Shown here: piece after piece, positions 1 through 6,915 of the stretch
Numbering within the stretch: the stretch's first letter is position 1
Layout: every line of letters begins with the position of its first letter
From: VAXT01 sp035318925
Lineage (GTDB): Bacteria; Actinomycetota; Thermoleophilia; Gaiellales; Gaiellaceae
DNA: 64,000 nucleotides
Direction of reading: 5' to 3'
Assembly (NCBI GenBank): GCA_035318925.1
Contig: DATHDS010000008.1
Coordinates: 1-64,000, forward strand
Translations under genes and position numbers: made by a program
The notes under the pieces: generated by a model
The model's input: only the letters and a program-made list of their open reading frames with translations
The model's database searches: none
What the model was told of the DNA's origin: nothing

Positions 1-1140
1 GGTCGTCATCCGCTCGCGCACGACGCGCTCCATGCGGTAGAGACCGACGCGGAACGCCTCCTGGATCAGCTCGCCCACCGTCCGCAGGCGGCGGTTGCCG
101 AAGTGCTCGTACTCGTCGAGGTCGTTGCGGATCGGGTCGCGTGAGAGCCCGCTAGCCTCGGCGGCGTAGTCCTTCGTGTCGTCGGGCACGCCGAGCAGCG
201 CGGGCAGTTCGACGAGCTTCTTGACCAGCGACACGATGTCCTCGGTCGTGAGGACACGGGTCTCCTCTGGAACGGAGACCGAGAGGCGCTGGTTCAACTT
301 GTAGCGACCGACCTTCGTCAGGTCGTAGCGCTTGGGATCGAAGAACAGGGCGCGCAACAGGTTCCGCGCGTTGTCGACCGTCGGCGGCTCGCCCGGGCGC
401 TGCTTCTTGAAGACCTCGACGAGCGCCTGCTCCTCGGTCGTGGTCGGGTCCTTTTCGAGGGTATTGACGATGAAGTGCGAATTGTCGAAGAGGGCGAGCA
501 GCTTTTCGTTCGTCGAAACGTCGAGCTGGAAGCCGGTCGACGGGTCCTCGGCGGGGAGCGCTCGCAGGAGCGTCGTGATCGGCAGCTTCCGCTTGCGGTC
601 GATGCGGGCGTACGCGATGCCCTTCTTGTCGATCTCGAGCTCGAGCCACGACCCGCGCGACGGCATGAGGTTCGCCGTGAAGACCTGCTTCGTCGCGTCC
701 TTCGGCTCCATTAGGTAGGCGCCCGGGCTGCGCACCAGCTGCGTGACGATCACGCGCTCGGTGCCGTTGATGATGAAGGTCCCGAACTCGGTCATCATCG
801 GGAAGTCACCCATGAACACCGTCTGCTCACGGATCTCGCCCGTCTCCTTGTTCACGAAGCGGACGGTCATCGAGAGCGGGGCCTGATAGGTCAGGTCCTT
901 CTCGCGACACTCCTGGATCGAGAACTGGGGGTCGCCGAACTCGTACTCGGCGAATTCGATCGCCAGCGTGCCTGTGTAATCCTCGATCGGCGAGATGTCG
1001 TCGATCGTCTCGCGCAGACCGTCGTCCAGGAACCACTTGAACGAGGCCTTCTGGATGTCGATCAGATTCGGTAGTTCTAGTACGTGCTTCAGGCGCGAAA
1101 AAGTCTTGCGCGCGCGGGGCGCAGCAATTCTGCTGCTCAA
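1..1140 (-). CDS. rpoB: RNA polymerase beta subunit, N-terminal part (cut by window edge)
   Basis: The catalytic beta subunit of DNA-dependent RNA polymerase; 380 codons of the N-terminal part are present and the gene runs off the left edge. The frame reads through typical early rpoB text such as LPNLIDIQKASFKWFL, then GDFPMMTEFGTFIINGTERV and QLVRSPGAYL of the protrusion/lobe region. The chosen start is TTG at 1140, preceded by a GGGAGG Shine-Dalgarno sequence; it gives a serine/arginine-rich leader before the conserved segment. The gene lies downstream of rplL in the same direction, but a secreted-protein gene and two small opposite-strand ORFs separate them, so it probably has its own promoter in the 1141-1290 gap. 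Identity is secure; the exact start is likely but not proven. Confidence 0.96.
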   Translation of the reverse strand, partial: MSSRIAAPRARKTFSRLKHVLELPNLIDIQKASFKWFLDDGLRETIDDISPIEDYTGTLAIEFAEYEFGDPQFSIQECREKDLTYQAPLSMTVRFVNKETGEIREQTVFMGDFPMMTEFGTFIINGTERVIVTQLVRSPGAYLMEPKDATKQVFTANLMPSRGSWLELEIDKKGIAYARIDRKRKLPITTLLRALPAEDPSTGFQLDVSTNEKLLALFDNSHFIVNTLEKDPTTTEEQALVEVFKKQRPGEPPTVDNARNLLRALFFDPKRYDLTKVGRYKLNQRLSVSVPEETRVLTTEDIVSLVKKLVELPALLGVPDDTKDYAAEASGLSRDPIRNDLDEYEHFGNRRLRTVGELIQEAFRVGLYRMERVVRERMTT

Positions 1141-1291
1141 ATGAGGAGCCTCCCTTGTATTACGGCGTGCGGGTGTGCGGGCCTACGACCGGAACCAAAC
1201 AGAATAGCGAAAGAGACGGTTGCTGCGCAAGGGTTAACTTGGCGGCAAACGTCGCGATAGGAGAAGTGTAGCGAGTGTGTCCAGGGCTACG

Positions 1292-1319
1292 TCGAGGGCC
1301 CGGCGAACCGGGCCCTCGA
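1292..1319 (-). terminator. GC-rich hairpin, probable terminator
   Basis: A perfect 12-bp inverted repeat (1292-1303 with 1308-1319) closes a CGAA tetraloop. It lies 28 bp past the stop of the secreted-protein gene read leftward. There is no clear T-run, so termination may be weak or Rho-assisted. It separates that gene from rpoB. Confidence 0.6.
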
Positions 1320-1346
1320 ATGAAGCGTCTGGAGATGTCCGCAGCC

Positions 1347-1823
1347 CTAGGGGGCCGGCGGCGGAGGTGGTGCGGGCGCGGGATGCGCCTTGACGTGCCT
1401 GGCGGTCAGGTCCGGCGTGCCGCCATTCTTGAGATCGGCCTTGCAGGCCTTCGCGTCGAGCTTCACGACGTCGTCCATGGCCAGCGAGTCGAGCGTCTTC
1501 GTCGGTGCCGAGTCAGGTGCCTTGCGGCGGACCTTCGTCTTCACGTCGACGTTGACGGTGATCGGCTGGGTGGCCGAGACGTACGCGCGGCCGTGCCGGT
1601 TTGCCTTCGTCACGGTCAGCATGAACATCGTGTCGCCGGCGACCGGGTCGTTGGCGAGCGTGCCCTTGAGCACGACCTTGACCCTCGGCCGGCAGTTCGG
1701 GCCGGAGGTGGGCTTGCCGGGCTTTGTCACAGGCTTGCCCTTGCTCGGGGAGTTGTGTGCGAACGCGACGGTCGTTGCGAAGAGGGCGGTGACGAGCGCG
1801 AGTACGAGAATGCGAAACTTCAT
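1347..1823 (-). CDS. small secreted protein, function unknown
   Basis: A 158-residue protein with a clear Sec signal peptide: MKFR, then a hydrophobic core, then an ATTVAFAH region that suggests cleavage after Ala. The mature part is basic and has a repeated beta-like pattern (RVKVVLKGTL, ITVNVDVKTKV). It ends in a Pro/Ala-rich tail (AHPAPAPPPPPAP). The layout resembles actinobacterial single-domain secreted proteins of unknown function with an OB/beta-barrel look, but no family is claimed. It is a single gene between rplL and rpoB in the same orientation as both and is followed by a strong hairpin. The ATG at 1823 starts the signal peptide; upstream there is only a modest purine stretch as RBS. 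Confidence 0.75.
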   Translation of the reverse strand: MKFRILVLALVTALFATTVAFAHNSPSKGKPVTKPGKPTSGPNCRPRVKVVLKGTLANDPVAGDTMFMLTVTKANRHGRAYVSATQPITVNVDVKTKVRRKAPDSAPTKTLDSLAMDDVVKLDAKACKADLKNGGTPDLTARHVKAHPAPAPPPPPAP

Positions 1824-2239
1824 CTGTTGAGCCTCCGTGATTTTGGGTTCAGAAGCAGTGTCGGCGCTGCCACGGGGAAACAGGCCCCCCGGTCGGGGGA
1901 AATGGGTCTACCGGCCTATTGAGTCGCGCTTGAATCCATGTAAGCGTTCTGTGAATGCGGCTCGTACTTGCAAGCTCGTTCATCTCTCGCTTCCCTGACC
2001 GGCTGTGCGCTCCCGCCGGGCAGAGCCCGGCTCCGCGCACAGCCTCGCGCCGCTCAGCCCCCTCCTGCGAGCGGCCCGTGCGCCCCAGCACTGTGCCACT
2101 CGCATACGGGGTCTGAGCGACGCGTCAGGAAACCGAGAGGCGTCCCGCCGTGGGCCAGCTCATCTGAGCATCAGCTACTAACGGACGGTGCCGTTTCGGC
2201 CATCTTGCGGGCCTGGCTCGGGTGCGCGAGCATCTACGC
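1824..2239. other. non-coding gap with a strong hairpin
   Basis: About 415 bp with no convincing gene. The open frames here are rich in Arg/Pro/Ser without protein-like periodicity. The only distinct structure is the nested hairpin at 2001-2044. The part near 1824-1960 should hold the promoter of the leftward secreted-protein gene, and the part near 2100-2239 that of the rightward small ORFs. Confidence 0.5.
2001..2044. repeat. nested inverted repeat (strong stem-loop)
   Basis: Outer arms of 10 bp (2001-2010 and 2035-2044, GGCTGTGCGC / GCGCACAGCC) enclose inner arms of 7 bp (2015-2021 and 2025-2031) around an AGA loop, with small internal loops TCCC and TCC. It would fold well on either strand. 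It is not placed right after any gene, so a simple terminator role is not obvious. Confidence 0.6.
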
Positions 2240-2392
2240 GTGAGCCCAGCCGAACCGGAACCGCCGATTTCGCGCGAAGAGTGCGTGGCTACGATGTTCA
2301 ACGTCGCCGACATTGCCTCCGATGTCCGCGTCATCCGGCGCTTACTCGAGGAGAACGGTGAAGAGGAAGAGGAGCAAGAAGGAGATCGCTGA
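2240..2392 (+). CDS. small acidic protein, unknown
   Basis: A 50-residue ORF from GTG at 2240. The sequence starts MSPAEPEPPISREE, continues FNVADIASDVRVIRRLLEEN and ends in a Glu-rich tail. The amphipathic helix followed by an acidic tail is a pattern seen in small actinobacterial proteins of unknown role. It overlaps the next small ORF by 35 bp in another frame. Support is the protein-like helix and the coupled downstream start; there is no strong RBS. It could be spurious. Confidence 0.4.
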   Translation: MSPAEPEPPISREECVATMFNVADIASDVRVIRRLLEENGEEEEEQEGDR

Positions 2393-2591
2393 CCAGGCCG
2401 GCCGCGAGGCGGAGAACAGCCCGAACATCCGCCGACTACGTGAGCTCGCCGAACGCGGGTGGGCGGATCTCGCGGCGCAAGGACGGGTCGAGGGACCTCC
2501 ACCGGCGCCGGGCGAAGGCGGGGAGCGCCTGCGTCAGATCCTGCTGCGCCGCGAGGCGCGCCGCGAGGGCGACGCGCCTCCGAAGATCTAG
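2358..2591 (+). CDS. small basic/charged protein, unknown
   Basis: A 77-residue ORF from GTG at 2358, preceded by GAGGAG with a 4-nt spacer inside the upstream small ORF, which suggests translational coupling. It starts with a very basic segment (VKRKRSKKEIADQAGREAEN), continues with a helical stretch (RRLRELAERGWADL) and ends with another charged helix. The acidic partner upstream and the basic nature here could mean a small complex, but that is inference. It lies opposite to and just before the end of rplL (8 bp apart, convergent). Confidence 0.42.
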   Translation: MKRKRSKKEIADQAGREAENSPNIRRLRELAERGWADLAAQGRVEGPPPAPGEGGERLRQILLRREARREGDAPPKI

Positions 2592-2599
2592 CGGCCGGG

Positions 2600-2983
2600 C
2601 TACTTGACCTCGACGGTGGCGCCTGCCTCTTCGAGCTGCGCCTTGAGCTGATCGGCCTCGTCCTGCGCGACGCCCTCCTTGACCGCGTTTGGGGCGCTGT
2701 CCACGAGCTCCTTGGCCTCCTTCAGGCCAAGGCCCGTGATCGCCCGCACGACCTTGATCACCTGGATCTTCTGGCCGCCCGCCGCCGTGAGGACGACGTC
2801 GAACGCCGACTTCTCCTCCTCGGCAGCCGCACCGTCGCCACCCGCCGGGGCTGCGGCGATGGCCATCGGAGCGGCGGCGGTCACGCCCCACTCCTCCTCG
2901 AGCTTGTTCTTCAGGTCGACGAGCTCGAGGACGGTCATCCCGCCCAGCGACTCGACGAGCTTGTCGGTATCTGCCTTTGCCAT
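2600..2983 (-). CDS. rplL: 50S ribosomal protein L7/L12
   Basis: The multimeric stalk protein of the large subunit, which recruits and stimulates translational GTPases. It has 127 residues, the usual length: an N-terminal dimerisation helix pair (KLVESLGGMTVLELVDLKNK), an Ala/Gly hinge, and the conserved C-terminal domain (EKSAFDVVLT, KIQVIKVVRAITGLGLKEAK, then VKEGVAQDEA and a final VEVK). It follows rplJ by 2 bp and is surely cotranscribed with it, giving the L10-(L12)n stalk. Expression is expected to follow the L10 leader upstream. Confidence 0.98.
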   Translation of the reverse strand: MAKADTDKLVESLGGMTVLELVDLKNKLEEEWGVTAAAPMAIAAAPAGGDGAAAEEEKSAFDVVLTAAGGQKIQVIKVVRAITGLGLKEAKELVDSAPNAVKEGVAQDEADQLKAQLEEAGATVEVK

Positions 2984-2985
2984 TG

Positions 2986-4014
2986 CTACTGCTCCTCTCC
3001 TTCCTGGGATTCCTGCGGTTCTTCTGCTGCCGGTTCTTCTGCTGCCGGTTCTTCTGCTGGGGGTTCGTCGGCCACCGGCTCTTCGGCTGCCGCTTCTTCT
3101 GCTGCCGGCTCTTCCGCCGTCGGCTCTTCCGCTGCCGGCTCTTCGGCTACTGGTCCTTCGACCGCCGGCTCTTCGGCTACAGGCTCTTCCGCTGCGGCTT
3201 TCTCGGCGGCCGGCTCTTCGGCTGCGGAAACTTCCTCAGCCGGTTCCTCCGCCGCCGGTTCTTCGGCCCCATCCACCTCGGCGGCCCCCTCCTCAGACTT
3301 TGCAACAGACTGTTGCAAAGTCTCTTCGGCGGCTGTGTCGGCGTCGGGTCCTGCGGCTTCGGGCTCTGCTTCGGCGGCCGGTTCTTCGGCTGCTGGTTCT
3401 TCGGCCGCCGGCTCGTCGGCGGGCGCTTGCTCTGCCTCGGCGGCGGGCTCTGCTTGCGGCCCCTCGGCGGGAGCTTCAGCCCCCTCCCCCGTCTCTTCGA
3501 GCTGGCGGATCCGCGCGTCGAGCACGCCGACCAGGTCGCGCATCGGAGCTGCGAACAGCCCGACGATGGCGGTCAGCGATCCGGCGAGCGCGCCGACGAG
3601 CTGGGCGCGCAGGACGTCGGTCGGCGGCAGCTTCGCGAGCTGCTTGACGTCGTCCGTGCCGATCTCGGCTCCCTCGAGGAGACCGCCGCGGACGACGAGC
3701 ACCTTGGTCTTCGTCGCGGCGTCCTCGAGCGCTTTCGCGACCGCGACCGGGTCGCCGTCGGAATCGAGGAACGCAATCGCGGTCGGCCCGTCGAGGAGTG
3801 CGAGCAGACCCGTGACCCCGGCCGCCTCGGCCGCGCGCTTCGTGAGCGTGTTCTTGACGACGGAGAAGCTCGCGCCGTGCTCGAGCAGCTTTCCGCGCAG
3901 CTCTCCGATCTCGGTCACGGTCAACCCCCGGTAGTCGGCGACGATCAGCGTCTCGGCGCCACGCAGACGCTCCGTCAGCTCGGCAACCAGGCGTTCTTTG
4001 TCAGATCTGTGCAT
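2986..4014 (-). CDS. rplJ: 50S ribosomal protein L10 with long acidic Ala-Glu-Pro tail
   Basis: L10 anchors the L7/L12 dimers to the large subunit. Residues 1 to ~176 are a normal L10: RSDKERLVAELTERL start, ADYRGLTV, VVKNTLTKRAA, and the C-terminal L12-binding helix ending at VLDARIRQLEE. Residues ~177-342 are an extension roughly as long as the core. It is almost entirely Ala, Glu and Pro in imperfect AAEEP-type repeats, highly acidic and probably disordered. Normal bacterial L10 is about 165-180 residues, so this doubles the protein. The tail frame continues to the stop just before rplL. A 29-bp palindrome lies inside the tail. The repeat-coding DNA opens long false frames on the other strand. 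Identity of the core is certain; the role of the tail is unknown. Confidence 0.95.
   Translation of the reverse strand: MHRSDKERLVAELTERLRGAETLIVADYRGLTVTEIGELRGKLLEHGASFSVVKNTLTKRAAEAAGVTGLLALLDGPTAIAFLDSDGDPVAVAKALEDAATKTKVLVVRGGLLEGAEIGTDDVKQLAKLPPTDVLRAQLVGALAGSLTAIVGLFAAPMRDLVGVLDARIRQLEETGEGAEAPAEGPQAEPAAEAEQAPADEPAAEEPAAEEPAAEAEPEAAGPDADTAAEETLQQSVAKSEEGAAEVDGAEEPAAEEPAEEVSAAEEPAAEKAAAEEPVAEEPAVEGPVAEEPAAEEPTAEEPAAEEAAAEEPVADEPPAEEPAAEEPAAEEPQESQEGEEQ
3295..3323. repeat. 14-bp perfect inverted repeat inside the rplJ tail
   Basis: Arms 3295-3308 and 3310-3323 (AGACTTTGCAACAG / CTGTTGCAAAGTCT) are perfectly complementary around a single base at 3309. In the rplJ frame it codes EETLQQSVAKSEE, which interrupts the Ala-Glu-Pro repeats. 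It is clearly richer in A/T than the flanking repeats. It may be an inserted palindromic element or a functional hairpin in the mRNA. Confidence 0.75.
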
Positions 4015-4152
4015 CCATTCACCTCTCTCGAAACGAATCGACCCGCGCCCAGGCGGGTCATGTCAAAGAGAGGCGGATGCCCCTTCGACTCGACCGCACC
4101 TCGGCTGGACTTGCACCCTTTCGGGCTGCCAACTGTCTTCGGCGACGGGCTC
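4015..4152 (-). promoter_or_regulatory. L10-type ribosomal protein leader
   Basis: This 138-bp gap between rplA and rplJ, read leftward, carries the features of the L10 leader: a GAAGACAGTTGGCAG segment, a short hairpin, CAAGTCCAGCCGAGGTGCGG, and a final stem. In many bacteria L10-L12 binds such a leader and represses rplJL. A GC hairpin (4040-4046 with 4053-4059) sits 26-45 bp before the rplJ start and could act as an attenuator or sequester the start. The AGAGAGGTGAATGG stretch provides the RBS. Recognition is by motif and position only. Confidence 0.75.
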
Positions 4153-4890
4153 TTACGCTGAAACTGCTTCGGGCTTTGCCTCCAGGTCTTCGAGAATTCC
4201 CTTGGTGCGGCCCGGATCGACGTGGATCCCCGGGCCCATCGTGCTCGTTAGCGTAACGGAACGAATGTAGCGGCCCTTCGCGGCCGCGGGCTTTGCGCGC
4301 AGGATCTCGTCGATCAGCGTCATGTAGTTCTCGGCGAGCTGGCGCTCGTCGAAGCTCTTCTTGCCGATCATGACGTGGACGTTTGCGCCCCGGTCGGTGC
4401 GGTACTCGAGCTTGCCGGCCTTGGCCTCGCGAACGGCCTTGCCGACGTCCATCGTCACCGTGCCGGTCTTCGGATTCGGCATCTTCCCGCGCGGGCCGAG
4501 GATGCGGCCGAGCTTGCCGACAACGCCCATCTGGTCGGGTGTGGCGATCGCAACGTCGAAGTCGTCGAAGCCCTCCTCGATCTGCTTGCCGAGGTCGGCA
4601 GTGCCGACGATGTCCGCTCCCGCCTCTTCCGCCTCCTTCGCCTTGTCGCCCTCGGCGAAGACGGCGACGCGCGACTCACGGCCGGTGCCGTGCGGGAGCA
4701 TCAGGGTCCCGCGAAGCTGCTGCTCGGCGTGGCGGACGTCGACCCCGAGGTGGAAGTGCGCCTCGATGCTCTCGTCGAACTTCGCGGTTTCAAAGCTCTT
4801 GAGAAGCCGGATCGCCTGTGCGGGCGAGTAGAGCTCCTCACGGTCGATCGCCGCTCGAGCGTTCTTGTAGTTCTTCCCGTGCTGGCTCAC
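4153..4890 (-). CDS. rplA: 50S ribosomal protein L1
   Basis: The L1 stalk protein that binds 23S rRNA and guides E-site tRNA. It has 245 residues with the expected order: MSQHGKNYKNARAAIDREELYSP region, KFDESIEAHFHLGVD, the LPHGTGRESRVAVFA segment, GRILGPRGKMPNPKTGTVT, and the terminal SVTLTSTMGPGIHVD signature. Its start overlaps the rplK stop by 4 bp, so the two are translationally coupled. It is followed by the L10 leader. Confidence 0.98.
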   Translation of the reverse strand: MSQHGKNYKNARAAIDREELYSPAQAIRLLKSFETAKFDESIEAHFHLGVDVRHAEQQLRGTLMLPHGTGRESRVAVFAEGDKAKEAEEAGADIVGTADLGKQIEEGFDDFDVAIATPDQMGVVGKLGRILGPRGKMPNPKTGTVTMDVGKAVREAKAGKLEYRTDRGANVHVMIGKKSFDERQLAENYMTLIDEILRAKPAAAKGRYIRSVTLTSTMGPGIHVDPGRTKGILEDLEAKPEAVSA

Positions 4891-5312
4891 AGGTCCGTCT
4901 CCACGCCCATCGAACGAGCCGTGCCGGCGACGATCTTCATCGCGGCTTCGACGTCACGCGCGTTCAGGTCGGGCATCTTGACCTCGGCGATCTGGCGCAC
5001 CTGGTCGCGTGAGAGGCGGCCGACCTTGTCGCGGTTCGGCTCGGCGGAGCCCTTCTCCAGCCGCAGTACCTCCTTGATCAACACTGCTGCCGGCGGGGTC
5101 TTCGTGATGAAGGTGAACGAACGGTCCTCGTAGACCGTGATCTCGACCGGCGTGATGCGGCCGTTCTCCTGCTGCGTCTGAGCGTTGAACGCCTTGCAGA
5201 ACTCCATGATGTTGACCCCGTGCTGGCCGAGCGCAGGGCCGACCGGCGGCGCAGGGTTCGCCTGCCCGCCCGGGATCTGGAGCTTGATGAGTGTGAGAAC
5301 TTTCTTCGCCAT
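4887..5312 (-). CDS. rplK: 50S ribosomal protein L11
   Basis: L11 binds the GTPase-associated centre of 23S rRNA and is the target region of thiostrepton-like antibiotics. It has 141 residues, the standard length, with the Pro-rich N-terminal domain (LQIPGGQANPAPPVGPALGQ, HGVNIMEFCKAFNAQT) and the C-terminal RNA-binding domain (KMPDLNARDVEAAMKIVAGT, ARSMG). The ATG at 5312 overlaps the nusG stop in a TGATG arrangement. Confidence 0.98.
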   Translation of the reverse strand: MAKKVLTLIKLQIPGGQANPAPPVGPALGQHGVNIMEFCKAFNAQTQQENGRITPVEITVYEDRSFTFITKTPPAAVLIKEVLRLEKGSAEPNRDKVGRLSRDQVRQIAEVKMPDLNARDVEAAMKIVAGTARSMGVETDL

Positions 5313-5842
5313 CAGTCCAGCTTCTTCACCTGGTCGAACCCAAGTTCTACCGGCACCTGGCGCTCAAAGATGTCGACGAGCACCTTCAGCTTCTGGGCGT
5401 CCGGATTGACGTCGACGATCTCGCCGTCGAAGTCGGAGAGCGGCCCGCTCGTGACCTTCACCGACTCGCCGAGGGAGAACTCGACCTGCGCGCGCTGCCG
5501 ATCGGTGAGCGCGGCGCCCGTCTTCAGGATGCGGTCGACCTCGGGCTGGGAGAGCGGCACCGGCGTGTTGCCCGCGCCGACGAACCCGGTCACCCCCGGC
5601 GTGTTCTTCACGACCGACCAGGCGTCGTCGTTCAGGTCCATGTTCACGAGCACGTAGCCCGGGAGGACGCGCTTCTCGGTCTGCACCTTCTGACCGTCCT
5701 TCGTCTCGATCACCTGCTCGGTCGGCACGACGACGCGGCGGAACCGCGGGCCCTGGTTCATCGAGACGATCCGGTGCTCGAGATTGGCCTTCACCTTGTT
5801 CTCGTGCCCAGAGTACGTATTGATCACAAACCAGCGGAACAC
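5312..5842 (-). CDS. nusG: transcription termination/antitermination factor NusG
   Basis: NusG binds elongating RNA polymerase and couples it to Rho or the ribosome. It has 176 residues: the NGN domain starts MFRWFVINTYSGHENKVKAN and includes KRVLPGYVLVNMDLNDDAW and NTPGVTGFVG; the C-terminal KOW domain contains SLGESVKVTSGPLSDFDGEI and ends LGFDQVKKLD. A longer open frame exists upstream in the secE region, but the GTG at 5842 starts directly at the conserved N-terminus. It lies 2 bp after the secE stop, so translation is probably coupled. It lacks the large acidic N-terminal extension found in many other actinobacterial NusG proteins. Confidence 0.97.
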   Translation of the reverse strand: MFRWFVINTYSGHENKVKANLEHRIVSMNQGPRFRRVVVPTEQVIETKDGQKVQTEKRVLPGYVLVNMDLNDDAWSVVKNTPGVTGFVGAGNTPVPLSQPEVDRILKTGAALTDRQRAQVEFSLGESVKVTSGPLSDFDGEIVDVNPDAQKLKVLVDIFERQVPVELGFDQVKKLD

Positions 5843-5844
5843 GG

Positions 5845-6186
5845 CTACTTCAGAAGGATGTCGCGGACGAAGGGCTTGAACGTGAGGTCGGCGATCCAGA
5901 GGTAGGCACCGACGATCAGGCAGGCGATGATGACGACGACCGTCCCCTGCATCACCTGCGCCTGGCTGGGCCACTCGACCTTCTTCAGCTCGGCGACGGA
6001 CTCGCCGACGAAGCGGCGGAAGCCCCCGCCGGGTATGCGGCGCGCGCCGGTCTGGGTCTTCGGCACCTGCGCGGCCGGGCGCACGGCCTGCTGGCGCGAG
6101 CGCGCCCGCTGGCTGACGCTCTGCTTCTCCTCGCCGTTCTGAGCGCGGCGGCGCTGTCGCCGTCGCTGCCGGGTGTTCCGCGCCAT
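5845..6186 (-). CDS. secE: preprotein translocase subunit SecE
   Basis: The small essential subunit of the SecYEG translocon. It has 113 residues: a very basic, probably disordered N-terminus (NTRQRRRQRRR and following), the conserved amphipathic segment FVGESVAELKKVEWPSQAQV, and one transmembrane helix (VVVIIACLIVGAYLWI). The single-TM form with an extended basic N-terminus is common in actinobacteria. The start overlaps the rpmG stop by one base, and nusG follows 2 bp downstream. Confidence 0.96.
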   Translation of the reverse strand: MARNTRQRRRQRRRAQNGEEKQSVSQRARSRQQAVRPAAQVPKTQTGARRIPGGGFRRFVGESVAELKKVEWPSQAQVMQGTVVVIIACLIVGAYLWIADLTFKPFVRDILLK

Positions 6187-6347
6187 TACCTCGTCTCCCT
6201 ATGGGCCGTGTGGCGACCGCACCACCGGCAGTACTTCTTCAGCTCGACGCGGTCGGGCGTGTTCCGCTTCGACTTCGAGCTCATGTAGTTGCGTCGTCTG
6301 CACTCGGTGCAGGCGAGCGTGATTTTATCTCTGACTCCGGTCGCCAT
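6186..6347 (-). CDS. rpmG: 50S ribosomal protein L33
   Basis: A 53-residue protein: MATGVRDKITLACTEC, then RRRNYMSSKSKRNTPDR and a C-terminal KKYCRWCGRHTAHRETR. Two Cys-x2-Cys pairs (ACTEC and CRWC) mark the zinc-binding form of L33. Its position between tRNA-Met and secE is the usual actinobacterial arrangement. The ATG is at 6347 and the stop overlaps the first base of the secE start. Confidence 0.96.
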   Translation of the reverse strand: MATGVRDKITLACTECRRRNYMSSKSKRNTPDRVELKKYCRWCGRHTAHRETR

Positions 6348-6370
6348 CCGTGTTCCTCAGTGTAGGGAGG

Positions 6371-6444
6371 TAGCGGCGGGAGGACTCGAACCTCCGACAC
6401 GCGGATTATGATTCCGCTGCTCTAACCAACTGAGCTACGCCGCC
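6371..6444 (-). tRNA. tRNA-Met (anticodon CAU)
   Basis: Read leftward, the 74 nt fold into a full cloverleaf. The acceptor strand is GGCGGCG pairing with CGCCGCT. The D-arm is GCTC AGTTGGTTA GAGC, the anticodon stem GCGGA/TCCGC with loop ATCATAA, and the T-arm GGAGG TTCGAGT CCTCC. The anticodon is CAU. Overall features match elongator tRNA-Met better than tRNA-Ile2 (lysidine type), though sequence alone cannot fully exclude the latter. CCA is not encoded. It is the first gene upstream of rpmG. Confidence 0.95.
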
Positions 6445-6603
6445 TAGCCGAGGAAGATTAGCAGCGCCTTGACGACGACCGAGTCCTGTTTGCGGTGCGC
6501 AGCACCGATGGAATGGCGACATGGGACGTGGCAGTGTCCCAGGTGCCGGTTGAAACTCGGCTGCTGTGAAGGCGAGCAGCAGTCGTGCCCGACGCCCGCC
6601 GGA

Positions 6604-6915
6604 TCAGCTAAATAGCGCCCGCGCGAGCGCGGTAGCGACCGCCGCCGCGACGATCGACACGATCAGCGGCGCGCGTAGGCGGACCGCCACGATCGCCGTT
6701 GCGACGCCGACGAGACGCCCGTCGAGGACGATCGCCTGCTTGCCGCCGACTGCTTGCGTGACGACGAGCGCCGCCAGCAGCGACGGTGCGAGAAGCTCGA
6801 ACGCGGCCGTCATGCGCGCGGGAAGCTCTCGGCCGCCCAGGAGGACGGGGCCTGCGGCCTTGAAGGCAATCGTGAACGCACCCACGAGCGCGACGACGAG
6901 CCAGGTCGTGCTCAT
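6604..6915 (-). CDS. azlD: branched-chain amino acid exporter small subunit (AzlD family)
   Basis: A 103-residue, very hydrophobic protein with about four membrane helices (WLVVALVGAFTIAFKAAGPV, LLAPSLLAALVVTQAV, and a VGVATAIVAVRLRAPLIV stretch). AzlD pairs with AzlC to export branched-chain amino acids and their analogues. The real start is the ATG at 6915, inside the end of azlC with a 4-bp overlap; a longer upstream frame is antisense-like noise. The 159-bp gap between this gene and the tRNA shows nothing else recognisable. Confidence 0.88.
   Translation of the reverse strand: MSTTWLVVALVGAFTIAFKAAGPVLLGGRELPARMTAAFELLAPSLLAALVVTQAVGGKQAIVLDGRLVGVATAIVAVRLRAPLIVSIVAAAVATALARALFS

Noticed and set aside
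1968..2243. 91-residue rightward ORF in the rplL-rpoB gap
   Set aside because: The sequence lacks protein-like pattern, crosses the hairpin at 2001-2044, and has no RBS.
2459..3934. Long rightward open frame of 491 codons over rplL/rplJ, and other long frames there
   Set aside because: It is the complement of the GC-rich Ala-Glu-Pro repeats of rplJ; its product is a low-complexity Ser/Gly/Ala string with no domain and no RBS.
6371..6444. tRNA-Ile2 (lysidine-modified CAU) reading of the tRNA gene
   Set aside because: The overall sequence and location before rpmG fit elongator tRNA-Met better; sequence alone cannot fully exclude Ile2.
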